Of a stretch of DNA of 64,000 nucleotides, positions 24,839 to 36,337 are shown in pieces. A program made the translations under genes and the position numbers. Within the stretch, counting starts at the first letter, position 1. The number at the start of each line of letters is the position of its first letter. The DNA is from Cylindrodendrum hubeiense (taxonomy: Eukaryota > Ascomycota > Sordariomycetes > Hypocreales > Nectriaceae). The notes beneath the pieces are model-generated. The model did not search any database. It was not told the DNA's origin and saw only the letters and a list, made by a program, of their open reading frames with translations. Where the stretch lies: NCBI GenBank assembly GCA_014621425.1, contig JAANBB010000087.1:54810-118809 (forward strand). Reading direction: 5' to 3'.

Positions 24839-27800
24839 TTAAGCCCACACCTTCTTGAACTTGATCTCAAAATCCTCCTGCAACGTCTTGAAGGCCTTCA
24901 AGACATTCATCAGCCCGTCTCCATGGGCTCTTTGCGACAATGGGGGCTGGGGGGCGGATCCCCGCGTATCGGTAGCCTCCGACGCTGCATCTGACTCAGA
25001 GTCACTGCTCCCATCTTCCCAACTATCGAGAACCTTGGGTTTCTTCTTTTTGGAAGAATCCGTCGTCGTTTCCTTCGGTGCCATTGGTTCGGGGGCTTCG
25101 GGGTTGTCCGTGACAGGTCCCCCGAGGTCTTCACTTTCACGCTCATCCGATCCTTCGCCTTCGTCATCGAGGTTTGCCTCCAAACCAACGTAGCTTGTCA
25201 GGCTGGATACGATTGCCTTGAGTGTGAGAGAGAAGTCTTTTAGGAAGAACCACACATCGCCTCCTTTGATGCGGTTGTCCCGTACCAGATCATCCATACT
25301 GCCGTGCTTGTAAAAGTCCAAGATGTAGGCATTGAGCTCAGTTTCAGTGTCATGCGGCCAGATCCGGATGTAAGGGATCGCTGACTCTTCGAGAAATACA
25401 CCTCCCCGGACCGTAGAGCAGAGATCCTGAACAGTATCGAAGTCATCTCCAAATCCAGAGAGAGATACAAAGGGGGATCGAATCGTGGTGCGTGCACAGC
25501 CCAGAAAAGCCCCTTGAGCAGCCTCTGACGGTCCAACAACGGTCCGAGTGAATGGCATCGTTCGGTCTGGCTGATCAATGAGGTGTTGATTGATGTATGA
25601 GTGGACACAATCCTTGAAGATTGACAGCGTCTCCTGGTTGTGATGGATAAGCATCGTCTCGGCTTCTTGTGGCAGCCGTGGAAGAAAGACAATGGACGGG
25701 GATCTGTGAACGCGGTCGCTGAAGTCCTTGGTGCGGCGAACTGGGATACGATTAAACAAGTGGCAGAGCACCAACATCATCTCGAGATGAACTCGCTCGG
25801 GGGCGATATCAATATCAGCACACAACTGATGAAAGTAACCGCCACGGAGCAAGGAGTGGAATGCAAACACCGAGTTCTCAGTGAAATACAGGTGCCCGAC
25901 GAGGCCGGCAAAATTCAGTGGTGTTCCCTCTGCAGAAATGAGGTTCTGTCGTCTCAGGTACTCAATGGAGAAGCGCACGTGGTGCTTGACTGACATCTCT
26001 GCGTCCGGCCCGCCCAGGTACAGTCGAGTCTGTGATAATAAGGCGTTGACAGCATCCATAGCAAATTCTGAGTTATTAGTGCCATGCAAGAGGCCAAACA
26101 AACGAAGGATCAGCGTTGTTGAGATGGGGAACTGGCCCCTCAGGTCAGGAAGTCGAGAAGCCATGATCTCGTACACGCGGTCCTGGGGAATACCATTGAA
26201 GACCACATTGCCTAGCAGGTCAAAACCTCGTCTTCCAGCACGACCTGAGGCTTGGCGGTAGTTTTGGGCGGTGAGGAAGATCGAGTCTCCGGTGAAGATG
26301 ACGGTCTTGCAAGGCATGTTGATTCCAAGAGCAAGAGTCCCCGTGGCAACAACCACTCTGAGGTATCCTCTCCGAAACAACATTTCAACACTAGCTTGTG
26401 TAAGTCAGGGCGTCGTTCAAGGTGGTTTTGTACTTACACTTGGCGGTATCGTCGATTCATTCCCGCATGATGGACGCCCAGGCCTCGTTCAAGGGCCTCT
26501 ATCAGCAAGGGCTTGACTTTTTCCCGGCGCAAAGTCCGAATCATTTCCGTAAACTCTGCCTTCTGCATTTTGGTATTGTCAGCAAAGCTGAATTGTTCCA
26601 GTGGTGCGTTCATATCAAAGCTCTCCCACGGGCTGGTCTCTACACTCCCCTCCTCGCGAGCAAGATCCAGTTTTGACACCTTCGATGCGTCGCCAGCCAA
26701 ATCCTTGCTTCGGACCGCTGGGTTTGGCTCGCGCTGGCCCGTCATTTGTCTTTTCCATTGCTTGAACTCTTGAATCTTCTTGAGCCAGTCCGCGTCAGAG
26801 CTTTTCCATGTTTGCTCTCTTCTGCCCAACTTTCCGTTGATGTAGGTGACAGCTCTCTCGCATTCCAGACGATCGTAGCTGAATGCAAGCGCTGGCAGCG
26901 CGTCCTGTGAGTGAAGCTCACAGACCAGAGGGAATAGACTCAAGACATGATCAGACTGTAGCTGGATTTGGAGCTTGTTCGTCTTCTCGTTCTTTTTCTT
27001 CTCCGTTTTTGTTGACATCGGAGCCCACTTGGACTGCAGTGTTGGGTCAAGGCTGGCCTGGAGTTTCTTCAAAGACGACCCGGATGCTTCCATGATTTTT
27101 CGGAGAGCCACTTTCAGACCCTTCTCCCATACCACAATGTCAGATTTGGAGATGACTTGCGGTAGAGTTTTTGTTGGGTCCAAGGCGTCAACTTTACTCC
27201 TCTGGTCAGGCGGGAGGGCTTCCTTCATCTTTTCCCACAGGGTGAGGCAGTCTCTAGCCTCCAGAGTCACATCGTCCAATGATCCACGGTTACTAGAGCT
27301 TATTAGTAATTGTTTGCATTCTTGAGAATATTTACCTACCGGTCCTTGAGTGCAACAACGGGATGCACAAACTTGAAGTTCGGACTGATGGCGTTGCCTT
27401 CGTCCAATCCAGGGACTGGCAGCCGTGGAGCTTTCAAGAGCTCATTGAAGAAAAACCTTCCCACTGGAGGCTGGTATATGAACTTGCGAAGATCAGAATA
27501 TCGCACCTCATGAACAACCATGGTCATCTCAGCGCCTTGCTTTGCTCTCGACACTTTTAACCAATCTCGGAATTCGTTCGGGTTTCCAACAGTGGCAGAT
27601 AGTGCGATGATGGGACACGGTGCCAGCAGTAGCAACTGTTCCCAAACAACACCGTCTTCGGCTTGCCCAATACAATGAACCTCATCAAAGATGATCCTTC
27701 TGACGCGTCGCGACCAGGCATTTTTCTGGTTAGCATTTGTAGGTGCAAGCAACATGATCTGCAGGATATGAGGCACAGTGACCAGGATCTGACATCCGCT

Positions 27801-30379
27801 GGGGTTGTTGATGCGATAATCTCTGGTATGAATCGCCCACACAGACTTGCCTGCCTTTTTATCATAGGACTTTGAAAATCTTGCTTCGATCTCGGCGGCA
27901 ATTTGGTTGACCAGAGCTTTCGTGGGTGCAACATAAACCAGCACAGCGTCATCGCTCTCCTCGAGCACTTTCTTCATAGCATAAAAGGATATAAAGGTTT
28001 TTCCCGCAGAAGTAGGGGCAATAACCAGAAGATTTTCGTCGGCATCAATTGAGTCAAGAACTTTCCGTTGCCAGGCATCTGGCTCGAACGGTACGCGCGG
28101 ATCGGCCTTCGAGTCAAATCGTCGTTCCATGTAAGGGCCACCATGTTCAAGTTGGAGAATGCGATAGTCTCGAACAAGCTTCGATGCGTGCTTGACAGCA
28201 TGAATGTCGATGGGAAATGACAATTCTCGAGATGGTTCCCCAATAGTGACATCGATGTGAGGCATCCGTAGGCTTGTCGTGATGTTTTGCACAGCATCTG
28301 CAATTTCCGGCGTGCAAGTGGCCGATGTCGTGATCTTATGCAGTGAGTGCCACATCATTGAAATGATGTAAAAGCCTAGATAGTTTAGTCTCGGACAAAT
28401 TCAAAGGATTTAATCAGGGAGTTGGCCGACCTTGGGAAGACATTTCGCTGACATCCTCGCGGGCTTGAGTCCAGATATTGCTGAGAATCTGGCACAAGTA
28501 GAGACGAACCTCGGGACTAAGATAGCCGTGATCCTTTTGAGAGCGCGAAGACAGGAACTTGTCTGCCTTGAGATATCGACTGACCATATTCGGGTCCGTC
28601 TGGAACTCTGCGCACTTCTCAGCCCAAAAGCGGATGACATCGTCTCGCTTGGCGCGGGTCTTTCGATCCTGAATTTCCTGAGCAGTCTTGAGAGCACTTT
28701 GCTTTCCGCTTTTCTTTGTGGGCTTCTTCCCGCCTTTCTTCTGCGTGTCTTTTACTGATAGTTTCTCCACCTTGCTAGCCAGCCTTTGGACATGACGAGA
28801 CCCGACAATGATGGTTTCCTGATCGAGAATTTTTCCGCTCGCATTTTGGAGACTAGCTGCATATGTCATTATCTCTGACATCTGCTCTTGCTTACGTCTC
28901 CTAGCAAAGAAACCGGGTTGGGAAGAGTTCTTCCAGGAAATGACGGGTTTGTTGTTATGCCAGTGACGCAAGTCTTCAAAAACAATGCCAGCGGCCGGAT
29001 CGATGGTTTCTTGAGCTTTATTGGCCTTGATATTTCCAACAAATTTGTTGAAGGCTATGTGGCCAAAGGCCAGGATAGCTGGGGGGTTCCCAGTGAGCTC
29101 GGTCGGTGACAATGATGGAATGCTTGGCCGTAGGGCAATATCGAATTCTGGGTCGGAACAAATTGGCTGAATTCGGGTGACCTCCTTCCAGAGACCGCGT
29201 GCTGTTTCCATGATCTCTTCAGGGACAGGGCTGTTGGCTTTGACTTTCTCTATCATGGAGGAAAATATCCGCCCATCGATGATGTCGAAGAGGTCCCAGA
29301 CCATTCCACAATCGTCCAACCCTCTCTCGACTAAGGCCTGGGAGACATCAGAGAATAACTGAAGAAAGGCTTCGGCCCTGAAGTCAATGGTTGTCGCTTC
29401 GCATCTTCTGTCTTGTAGGCAGCACACTCGGAGTGCTGCCATGTGTAGAAGTAATGCATGAAGCTCGTCTAGAGTATCTTTGGGAATCGTGTTTGATGAC
29501 AGATTCCCGAGGATGCCACAACAAAAGTTGACTGCGATCCACTCTCTCAGCGTCAAATTGGTGACATTGGCGTCGGGTCCAACATATTGGTCAAGGATGC
29601 TCTTTATGTCTATTGACAACTCCGATGGTCGGCATGAAATGGTATTGATGTTGAGCGTCTTCGTCGATGTTTTCGTCCCGCTAAGCAAATGAACAAATAC
29701 CTGAACGACATTAGTCTTACTTCTAACAGGTCTAGAATACTTCTGTGCCATACCTTGGAGGTCTGCCAGGTTATGGAGTTGATTATAGCAACTTGCATTC
29801 CACTGTTGGCAAACTTCCAGATCAGATGACGTAGCTGAATGGTCTTCGAACCCTCGTGTTTGTCCCCTTCGTGGCAGAGGATGAAGTGCAGAGAATGGGT
29901 CGAAAGATATTCATTGCAAGCCTCGCTCTCGAATGAATCGAATTCGTGGATCCCGGCTCGGGTGTCTGATCGCGCCAGATGCTGGATGAGAACAGCTCGA
30001 GTGAGGTGGTACTTGTACGCATCAGCGGCTGTTTCCCCCTCTGGGACACAAACACCATCCAAGTCTCGGAAGAAGACAATGTCAAAGTTACAGCCTCGTT
30101 GTTGCAAGTCGTTCAGGAATTTTTCCACTGCGTAAATCGCATGTAGGAGCTGGAAGCCGCCTAGTACCTGCTTAGCCACTCGGTGCTCTTCTCGTCGGGG
30201 CCGAGTCAAGTCAGAAACTTACCGTTGAAGTCCACTCTGGACTGTTCTAGACAGTGCTTAATCAGTGATTCACCATGGATGGCGAATAGCTCACCGCCGG
30301 CAAAATCTCCGACGATGTCGATGTTGAGGGTCCGTTGGGCAGAGTGCCAGTCGAGGAGAATCTCCTCGGAGCTCATCAT
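24839..30379 (-). CDS. DDX60-type DExD/H-box RNA helicase with PIN-like N-terminus
   Basis: Six exons in transcript order: 30379-30223, 30160-29754, 29700-28431, 28375-27340, 27292-26438 and 26390-24839, giving 1758 residues (human DDX60 is about 1712). Visible helicase motifs: Walker A APTSAGKT (about 731-738), DEVH (about 842-845), LSAT (about 870-873), GVHHAGMNRRYRQ at the exon 5/6 junction, and QASGRAGRRG (about 1288-1297). These place it in the Ski2-like DDX60 group. Residues 20-90 carry spaced acidic residues (Asp21, Asp25, Glu37, Asp79, Asp85) in IDIVGDFAGGELFAIHGESLI and FDIVFFRD, consistent with a PIN-like nuclease fold (inference). Animal DDX60 takes part in antiviral RNA sensing and stalled-translation control; the fungal role is not established. 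The C-terminal 100 residues are acidic and Ser-rich with KKKKPK. The exon 3 donor (GTCGGC) is weak. The second Met of MMSS is an alternative start. Confidence 0.85.
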
Positions 30380-31244
30380 GTATTGCGTCCCGCGATGATG
30401 TCCGGTGATGAGGTTTCTTGTCAAAAAGATGGGTGAAAAGAAGGAAGGAAAGAACTGAGATGAAAATAAATAGGCAGCAAAGAAGTACTTGGCTGGCAAA
30501 CAAACACACCGACCGGGAGTGATTCACTGTCCGTCGGGGGCCACTCTTCTGTCGGAGGCCACCCGCAGCGCCTGAAGGCCCTAACGCCGAGATAAAGCCT
30601 TAGTTACCCTTCCAGTGCAGAAGGCTACTTTCTTCAGAGCTCGTAGTTCTAAGCTGTACCGTTGTCGCTTTGTTTGCCCGGCGGGTTGACGTTGGGATGC
30701 TGTGCAAACGGGATTCAGGTGGGACGAAAGACGGACACCCGTTAACAAGTGATTATGTTTCCCTCTTTTACGAAACACCACATTAGATAGGCAATCAAGG
30801 GTGGCCTAGACGCCGATGGGATAATAGCGGTGCAGGACACATGTCTTGCCGATATTCTTATGCACGTTGGTTGGGACGAATTGGTTCAAGGCGTTGGGGC
30901 CACAATTGCAAGGAAGCACCAATGGTGAGTTAATACATTTCAAGGCCAACGGGACGAAAAATACTAATGACATACGACACAGGTCATAATAATGTGGACA
31001 AATGCGTGCTTGATTGGTTTCCATAACCAGCTCTATCACACGACCGTGCTCGCCGATCTACCGGCTGCACCCACCCTGCGACCCAGTTTGGTGCTTGATG
31101 CCGCTGCATCTGCAAGTCTGATATCACATCCACGTCCACGTCCACGTCCAAAGACTCCCTGCTTTTTTGAAATCCGCCTGAACGCCACCGCAATGCAAAG
31201 CAACCCAACCCCCGGGATATACAATTCGCCGAATCCGCCGTTCC
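30380..31244. other. Intergenic DNA between helicase and utp15 genes
   Basis: It holds the helicase promoter and leader and the 3' flank of utp15. An in-frame extension of helicase exon 1 reaches 30499 but is hydrophobic and unconserved in appearance. A CCACGT repeat of 3.5 units lies at 31130-31150. No gene is evident. Confidence 0.55.
31130..31150. repeat. CCACGT hexanucleotide repeat
   Basis: Three and a half direct units of CCACGT, just downstream of the utp15 stop codon on that gene's strand. Confidence 0.65.
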
Positions 31245-32831
31245 TTAGAGGGTCCCAACCATCAAGCTCTCGAGCATGCCTCCAGTCTGGCACGCCACCT
31301 GCGCTCTCTCGACCTCGACCTTGACCCTGCGATGCAGAGTGCGGAAGCCTTCGTGGAGTTCCGCTGACCCGCCGACAAGCTCGGCATACAGGTCGAGCAG
31401 GTGGAGGCCAACCTCGACACAGACGCTGACATATCGAGGGTCGAAGATGTGGCCGCAGACCCACTTCAGGATGGGCTGGACGGTGTGCTCGTCCCGTGAT
31501 TCGAGGGCGTCTCGCAACGCACTGCGGTGGCGGAGGGCGAGGAGGAGAGTGAGGACGTTGAGGGGTGAGTGCTCGGGCGAGTACTTGTCAAGAACCTGGT
31601 CAAGCGCACGCGCGTACCGAGCGTGGCGCAGATCACTCTGCCAAGGCCGTTCCTTCTTCTTGAACGTGCGAGGCTCATTCGCGATGACCACATCAGCACC
31701 CTCGCCGACCATGTCGAGTCTCTTAGCGGCAGTAACCCTGCGCTTGCGCTTCTTCTTCTTGGCATCGTGTGATTCGATGGTTCCGGCCACGAGCGCCGAC
31801 ATCTCCTTCTCGCGCTCGGCTTCTCGGTTGGCTTCAGGGCCAGTGAGGCGGGTACGGAGGCTGAGAACACCGGACTGCATACCGACAGCAAGGTGACGGT
31901 CGCTAGACTCAGGGTCATCGCTTGAGGAGATGACCTTGACTGACAGAACAGGAGACTGGTACTTGGTGCTGGAGACGACATTCCAGCCAGTAGTCTCGAA
32001 AACCTTGACATGACCCTCCAGACCACCACTGACGAGTCGTCGGCCATTGGAAGCAAGGCACAGCGAGGTAACAGTCTTCTGGTGGTTGGTGATCATGTGC
32101 AGAGGTCGGGCAGCAACCAGATCGAGAACGCTAATAGAGTTCTCGGCGGCGGCCAGGACGGTCGTTCCCGAGGGCATCGACAGCACATCCTCAACCGGCG
32201 CGGCATGCTTGAAGGTCATGACAGCACTGTTGCTTCCTGTCCTAGGATCCCAGAGCTTCACCGTGGAATCGTAACTTCCAGAGATAATCATATTCGACAT
32301 GGTGCCAGGCATGAAGTTTGCAGATCGGACGTAATCGCTGTGGCCAACGAAAGTCGAGGTAGGATCATTGCTGGTGAGATCCCACAGGCGGACGGTCTTG
32401 TCGTCGCTGGCACTAAGGAGAGTGGTAAGTTCATTCGGCGAGAACTTGGTGGTCCAGACCGGCTGCTTGTGCGTGGCCCAAGTCTTGAGAATCGCCCTCG
32501 AGTTGACGTCAAAGACCTGCATCCTGCCCGTGTCCTCACCAGCCACCAGCACGCGGCCGTCCTTCCTGATCTCTCCGCTGCGCGCAACATCGCCGAAACG
32601 AGTAATTGTCTTGAGCAGCTTGCGCGTCCGGTTCGAGTAGATCTGGATGCGGGTGCCCGTCGTGACAGCAAACGAGTCGCTGTTGGACGAGATGTGGACG
32701 ACGGGGTACGCGGTCGGCGACGTGATCAGGAGCTGGTTCTTGAACGTCTTCCAGTAGCGCTGCTCTGCGGTGACCGGCGTCGGCCCCGCGGGCAGCTTGA
32801 GCTGTGGGAGAGGGCCCACCTGAGCTGCCAT
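31245..32831 (-). CDS. utp15: U3 snoRNP-associated protein Utp15
   Basis: Single exon, 528 residues from the ATG at 32831; an in-frame ATG at 32888 would add 19 Pro/Ser-rich residues. MAAQVGPLPQLKLPAGP and WKTFKNQLLITSP match the N-terminus typical of Utp15, so 32831 was chosen. A WD40 propeller follows, with SASDDKTVRLWDLTS, ISGSYDSTVKLWDPRTGS and VSGGLEGHVKVFETTG. The C-terminal third (VLDKYSPEHSPLNVLTLLLALRHRS and onward) is the Utp15 C-terminal helical domain. In the family, Utp15 belongs to the t-UTP/UtpA subcomplex of the small-subunit processome, needed for pre-18S rRNA processing and rDNA transcription in the nucleolus. A basic patch KKKKRKRR lies between the two domains. Confidence 0.92.
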   Translation of the reverse strand: MAAQVGPLPQLKLPAGPTPVTAEQRYWKTFKNQLLITSPTAYPVVHISSNSDSFAVTTGTRIQIYSNRTRKLLKTITRFGDVARSGEIRKDGRVLVAGEDTGRMQVFDVNSRAILKTWATHKQPVWTTKFSPNELTTLLSASDDKTVRLWDLTSNDPTSTFVGHSDYVRSANFMPGTMSNMIISGSYDSTVKLWDPRTGSNSAVMTFKHAAPVEDVLSMPSGTTVLAAAENSISVLDLVAARPLHMITNHQKTVTSLCLASNGRRLVSGGLEGHVKVFETTGWNVVSSTKYQSPVLSVKVISSSDDPESSDRHLAVGMQSGVLSLRTRLTGPEANREAEREKEMSALVAGTIESHDAKKKKRKRRVTAAKRLDMVGEGADVVIANEPRTFKKKERPWQSDLRHARYARALDQVLDKYSPEHSPLNVLTLLLALRHRSALRDALESRDEHTVQPILKWVCGHIFDPRYVSVCVEVGLHLLDLYAELVGGSAELHEGFRTLHRRVKVEVERAQVACQTGGMLESLMVGTL

Positions 32832-33280
32832 TGTTGGTGATGGTGATGGCTGGTGTTCGGTGTTCGGTGGTGGTGGTTTCGAGTTCAATGGAACTTGGCA
32901 GTGATATTTTTTTTCTTTGCGATAAGATTAGAATGGCTTGGGATGGCTGGCAGCGGAAGTCAACCGCGGGGCACCCAAAATTGTAGCCTAGCCGCATTTG
33001 GATTAGCGTCAAGCTCTTCTGCTTCCAGCTTCCCTTCCATCCATCTCCAATTTTCTCAAGGGCAACACCAAAAAGAAACATTGTAAAAGTATCAAACTTG
33101 ACAAGGAGAATACCAATTAAAGTGACGGATGATGAATTATTGACGTGATGATGACCAGCCTATTTATCCGAATGTATAATGCTCCCCTAATCCAGAACCT
33201 TCTGTATAGTAATAACGCCATTGAACCGTTCCGTTGATTTATATAGTACATCTCATCCACTGCTCATTGCTTTCATTTCT
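32832..33280. other. Intergenic DNA, utp15 leader and Inn1-like 3' flank
   Basis: On the minus strand this is the utp15 promoter and leader. The AT-rich part at 33070-33250 is the likely 3' end zone of the upstream C2-protein gene. No other gene is seen. Confidence 0.5.
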
Positions 33281-36200
33281 TCAATAACCGCCTCTTCGTC
33301 GTGATCTACCCGTTCCAATATCAATGTTTTGCATCTCCTCCATCAGTGCAAGCTCATTGCCGGGACCGATTGCTCCGCTCATGAGTGGAAGTGGCACCTT
33401 GGCTGGAATCGGGGGCCCGGAGCCATATTGCGGTGCTCGATTCTCATTCTGCTGGTCCCAGGTACTTGCACGTGGCAGGCCCCTGGTTGGAGTATAGGAG
33501 CTCTGTCTGTGTTGATAATTGTCGGTGGAAATTGGTGCCAGAGGGCTGACTGCCGCCGGAGACTGTCCCGCAGAGGCAGGGTTGCGCTTCTGAAGGCGAG
33601 TCCTGCCTGCGCTGGCAGGTGCCGGGGGGGTGCGAGGCTCATCGGGGGTGCCGTAGGGCAGAGTGGCCGACATCGAATGGCGACCAGAACGAGGGATCCT
33701 GCGAGTGCTGGGTGGGAGAGGCTGCGCTCCGGAGAGGGCCGGTCGTGACCGTGGCTCTGGTGCATCCTTCTGCTTTTCCGGCTCCGGTGCCCACGACTCA
33801 ATAGGCAGATGGTCAGACGGGTCAACTTCCCGTCCGTCATAAGTAATGATCTTTTTCGGCTCATTCTTCATGAAATCCGGCGCAGGACTATTCCCTTCTC
33901 TAGAGGATACGAGGCTGGGGTTCAGCTCATCGTACGAGTCGGGTCCGAATGGGATTCCAGACAGCCTCCTAGTTTCTGGAGGAGGAGGAATAGGACTGAC
34001 CGACTTCCGTCGGATCGTGTGGTGGGGGTTGGGGCTAGTCCGGGGGTCGGGACTGGTTCGAGGATCGGGAGATATGCCTCGAGACCGCGTCAACTGCTGC
34101 TCAGATTCAGCATTGTATGCGATAGCCCGTCGGTCGTATTTCTGTAAAGCGTAGCTCTGAGATGCGTCCGGGGATTCGTTGTACGGGGATACACCGTATG
34201 GGGATTCGCCGTATCCCTTGTACGACTCAGTTCGCGCGCGGCCTCGTGGAGGCGTTGACACGCTCTGCGAGTGGTGCCGCCTATCACCACGGCGATCTTC
34301 GTAGATGAGGTCCGTTACCTCCTGGGAGAGGCTTGGGTCTAGCCCAGGGACGAGGGAGGCCGGCATCCCAGGCATCACATGGCTAGATGAGCTTTGTATC
34401 TGTCGCGTTTCCAGTTCCATCCTGTGACCTGAATGGTGGCTCTGACTGCTATGAGAATTGTACGCGATTTGACCTGGGCTTTTAGAAATCTCCCGGCCAT
34501 GCGAGGAGGAATGAGGGACGATCTGATACTGATTCTGTTCATGTCCCGGACTTCGNGAGTAGTCTCGGCCATGNGATGGAGATCGCAGCNACCATTTGNT
34601 ACNGAGTTCTGNTCCTGNCCNGGGCTTCGAGAGTAATCTCGGCCATGAGATGGGGACGCAGCAACCATTTGATAATTCTGGTCCTCCGGCTCTTGAGAGT
34701 AGGCTCGGCCACGGGATTGAGACACAGCAACCATCTGATATGGGTTCTGCTCTTGGTATTCATGCGCTTGCTGCGAAGGCGAGTAATCATCTCGGAATGG
34801 AGAGCCACCTGGTGATCGACCCAGGCTCAGAGGAGCTGGGCTCGGAACTTTGTCAAACATCTCATCTTGTTGTTGAATCCTACTCTGCCTGTAGGCATTC
34901 GGGTACGTGTTTGGTGTCTCGGGAGCGTCCTCCACGGTGGGCTGCATGGACCGATAATGAGGATCATAGTTCGCATCGTACGAACTATGCCTTGGTGAAT
35001 CATAATTCTGAGGCACAATTGCGTTCGAGGCAGGTGTGGAGTCGTAGCCTCGAAACGTCGGTCGGCCGGGGTACGATGGCGATGGCATCGAGTGTCTGTG
35101 AGCTTCACTCCTCAAGACATCATGTCTCATTGGGTGTGAGGGCTTGGGCGGTGACGCATCGTATGTGTTTCTTGGCACAAGCTCCTGGCCTCCGCTATTG
35201 TGTCTACTTCGATGCGCCGGTGGCGGCGGTGGGCGGTCATCCTCCATTGGGGGGAATTGCCTGGGGTCATCCATGGGTGCTTCATAGGCATCTGGTGCGG
35301 GAACAAACTGGGGCCGATGATCCACCGGCTCAGGCTGTTGCGCGAAGTACTTTGGACTGAAATCCCGATCTTCGGAATGACGCGGGGATGGTTCGTACGA
35401 AAGGTTCACCGAGCGGCGAGCTCCCCGCGGTACCTCGCGCGGTGCCTCGCTGCGCGTGGGTGTGACATACTCCTGGGGAGTCCCTCCATGAGGCGAGGGG
35501 GAGTGATGATCTGGGTGACGGGTTCGGTGTGAAGGTGGCGTGTGAAATTCGACAGCCTGTAGTGGCGATTGATTGGAGACGAAGCCTCCATGGGACGCCT
35601 GTTTAGCGTGTGCTCGCGGTGGCGGGGTGTTTTGTTCAGGTGCTTGAGGGGCGGATGCAGCAGCTGGCGCTGGGGGTGCCTCGCCCGTGACGGGGTCGGA
35701 TGGTAGAGGGCGCCTCTTTACGGGAGTCCTCTGCTTAACGGAGCCGTGCTCCTGGTCTGCAGCCTGCTTGGGCTTCACTGCAGCAGGCTTCTCGGGCTTG
35801 GGCCGCGAGTCGTAGTATGTGATTTCGATTCTGATCTCGCCGGCATATTTTCCTCGGCAGCTGAGGGTCTGCCAAACATCCCGTTGGCCACCGCCGGGGA
35901 TAATGATGCCTCTGAGGTCAATCCACGATTCGCCGATCAGTTCGGTCTTCTTATCGTCGGTAAAGATGGAGATCTTGAGCTGGTAGTAATCGGGGGAGTC
36001 GTGAACGGTGAATCGGAGCTCCTGATCCCTGGTGATAGTGTCAGTTGGAGCTCAGCAGAGTAGATAAACACCACAAGCCTTACCATTTGGGTGTCTGTCC
36101 ACCACGGACATCTGTCGTAGTCTTCTTTGCCTCCTTGCCTAGCCTGGCGGCACAGTAGGGATCCTGCTTTCCGATGGTCTTGCGGTTCGGGAGGTTCTTG

Positions 36201-36337
36201 GCGCGATCGACGATGGCAACGAGGGTTCCGACAACAGGTCCATCGACGGTCAAATCGGCGAAGATGCCCGCAGTGTGAGCACCATTGAGGGGGTGAGACT
36301 TCGCCTTGGTCGCCATGGCGGTGGTGTTTGTGCGCAC
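33281..36337 (-). CDS. Inn1/Fic1-like C2-domain cytokinesis protein (interrupted by N bases)
   Basis: Exons 36337-36084 and 36028-33281. Residues about 15-155 form a C2 domain (GTLVAIVDRAKNLPNR, KQDPYCAARLGK, TPKWDQELRFTVHDS, GEIRIEITYYDS). The remainder is Pro/Ser/Arg-rich, disordered and full of PxxP sites. This architecture is that of yeast Inn1 and fission yeast Fic1, which link the contractile ring to septum formation through SH3 partners such as Hof1/Cdc15 and Cyk3. The frame is open from the start to about 34620 and again from about 34556 to the stop, but in different phases. The break falls inside a 24-residue repeat containing seven of the eight N bases; two surplus bases there explain the shift. 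Without them the protein would be about 999 residues. I read the break as sequence error, not gene decay. Confidence 0.8.
34495..34706 (-). repeat. Imperfect 66-74-base coding repeat holding the N cluster
   Basis: Three units, 34495-34566 (72 bases), 34567-34640 (74) and 34641-34706 (66), with a more diverged fourth beginning at 34707. Each encodes a version of QYQMVAxSxSHGRxxSRSPG. N bases stand at 34556, 34574, 34590, 34599, 34603, 34612, 34618 and 34621. Only the middle unit has a length that is not a multiple of three. Confidence 0.8.

Noticed and set aside
32010..32840. 276-codon plus-strand frame opposite utp15
   Set aside because: Antisense shadow of a conserved WD40 gene.
33281..36337. 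Reading the C2 protein gene as a true pseudogene or as two genes
   Set aside because: The only defect coincides with the N cluster, and repeat-unit lengths explain the shift by two surplus bases. The frames on both sides encode matching repeats.
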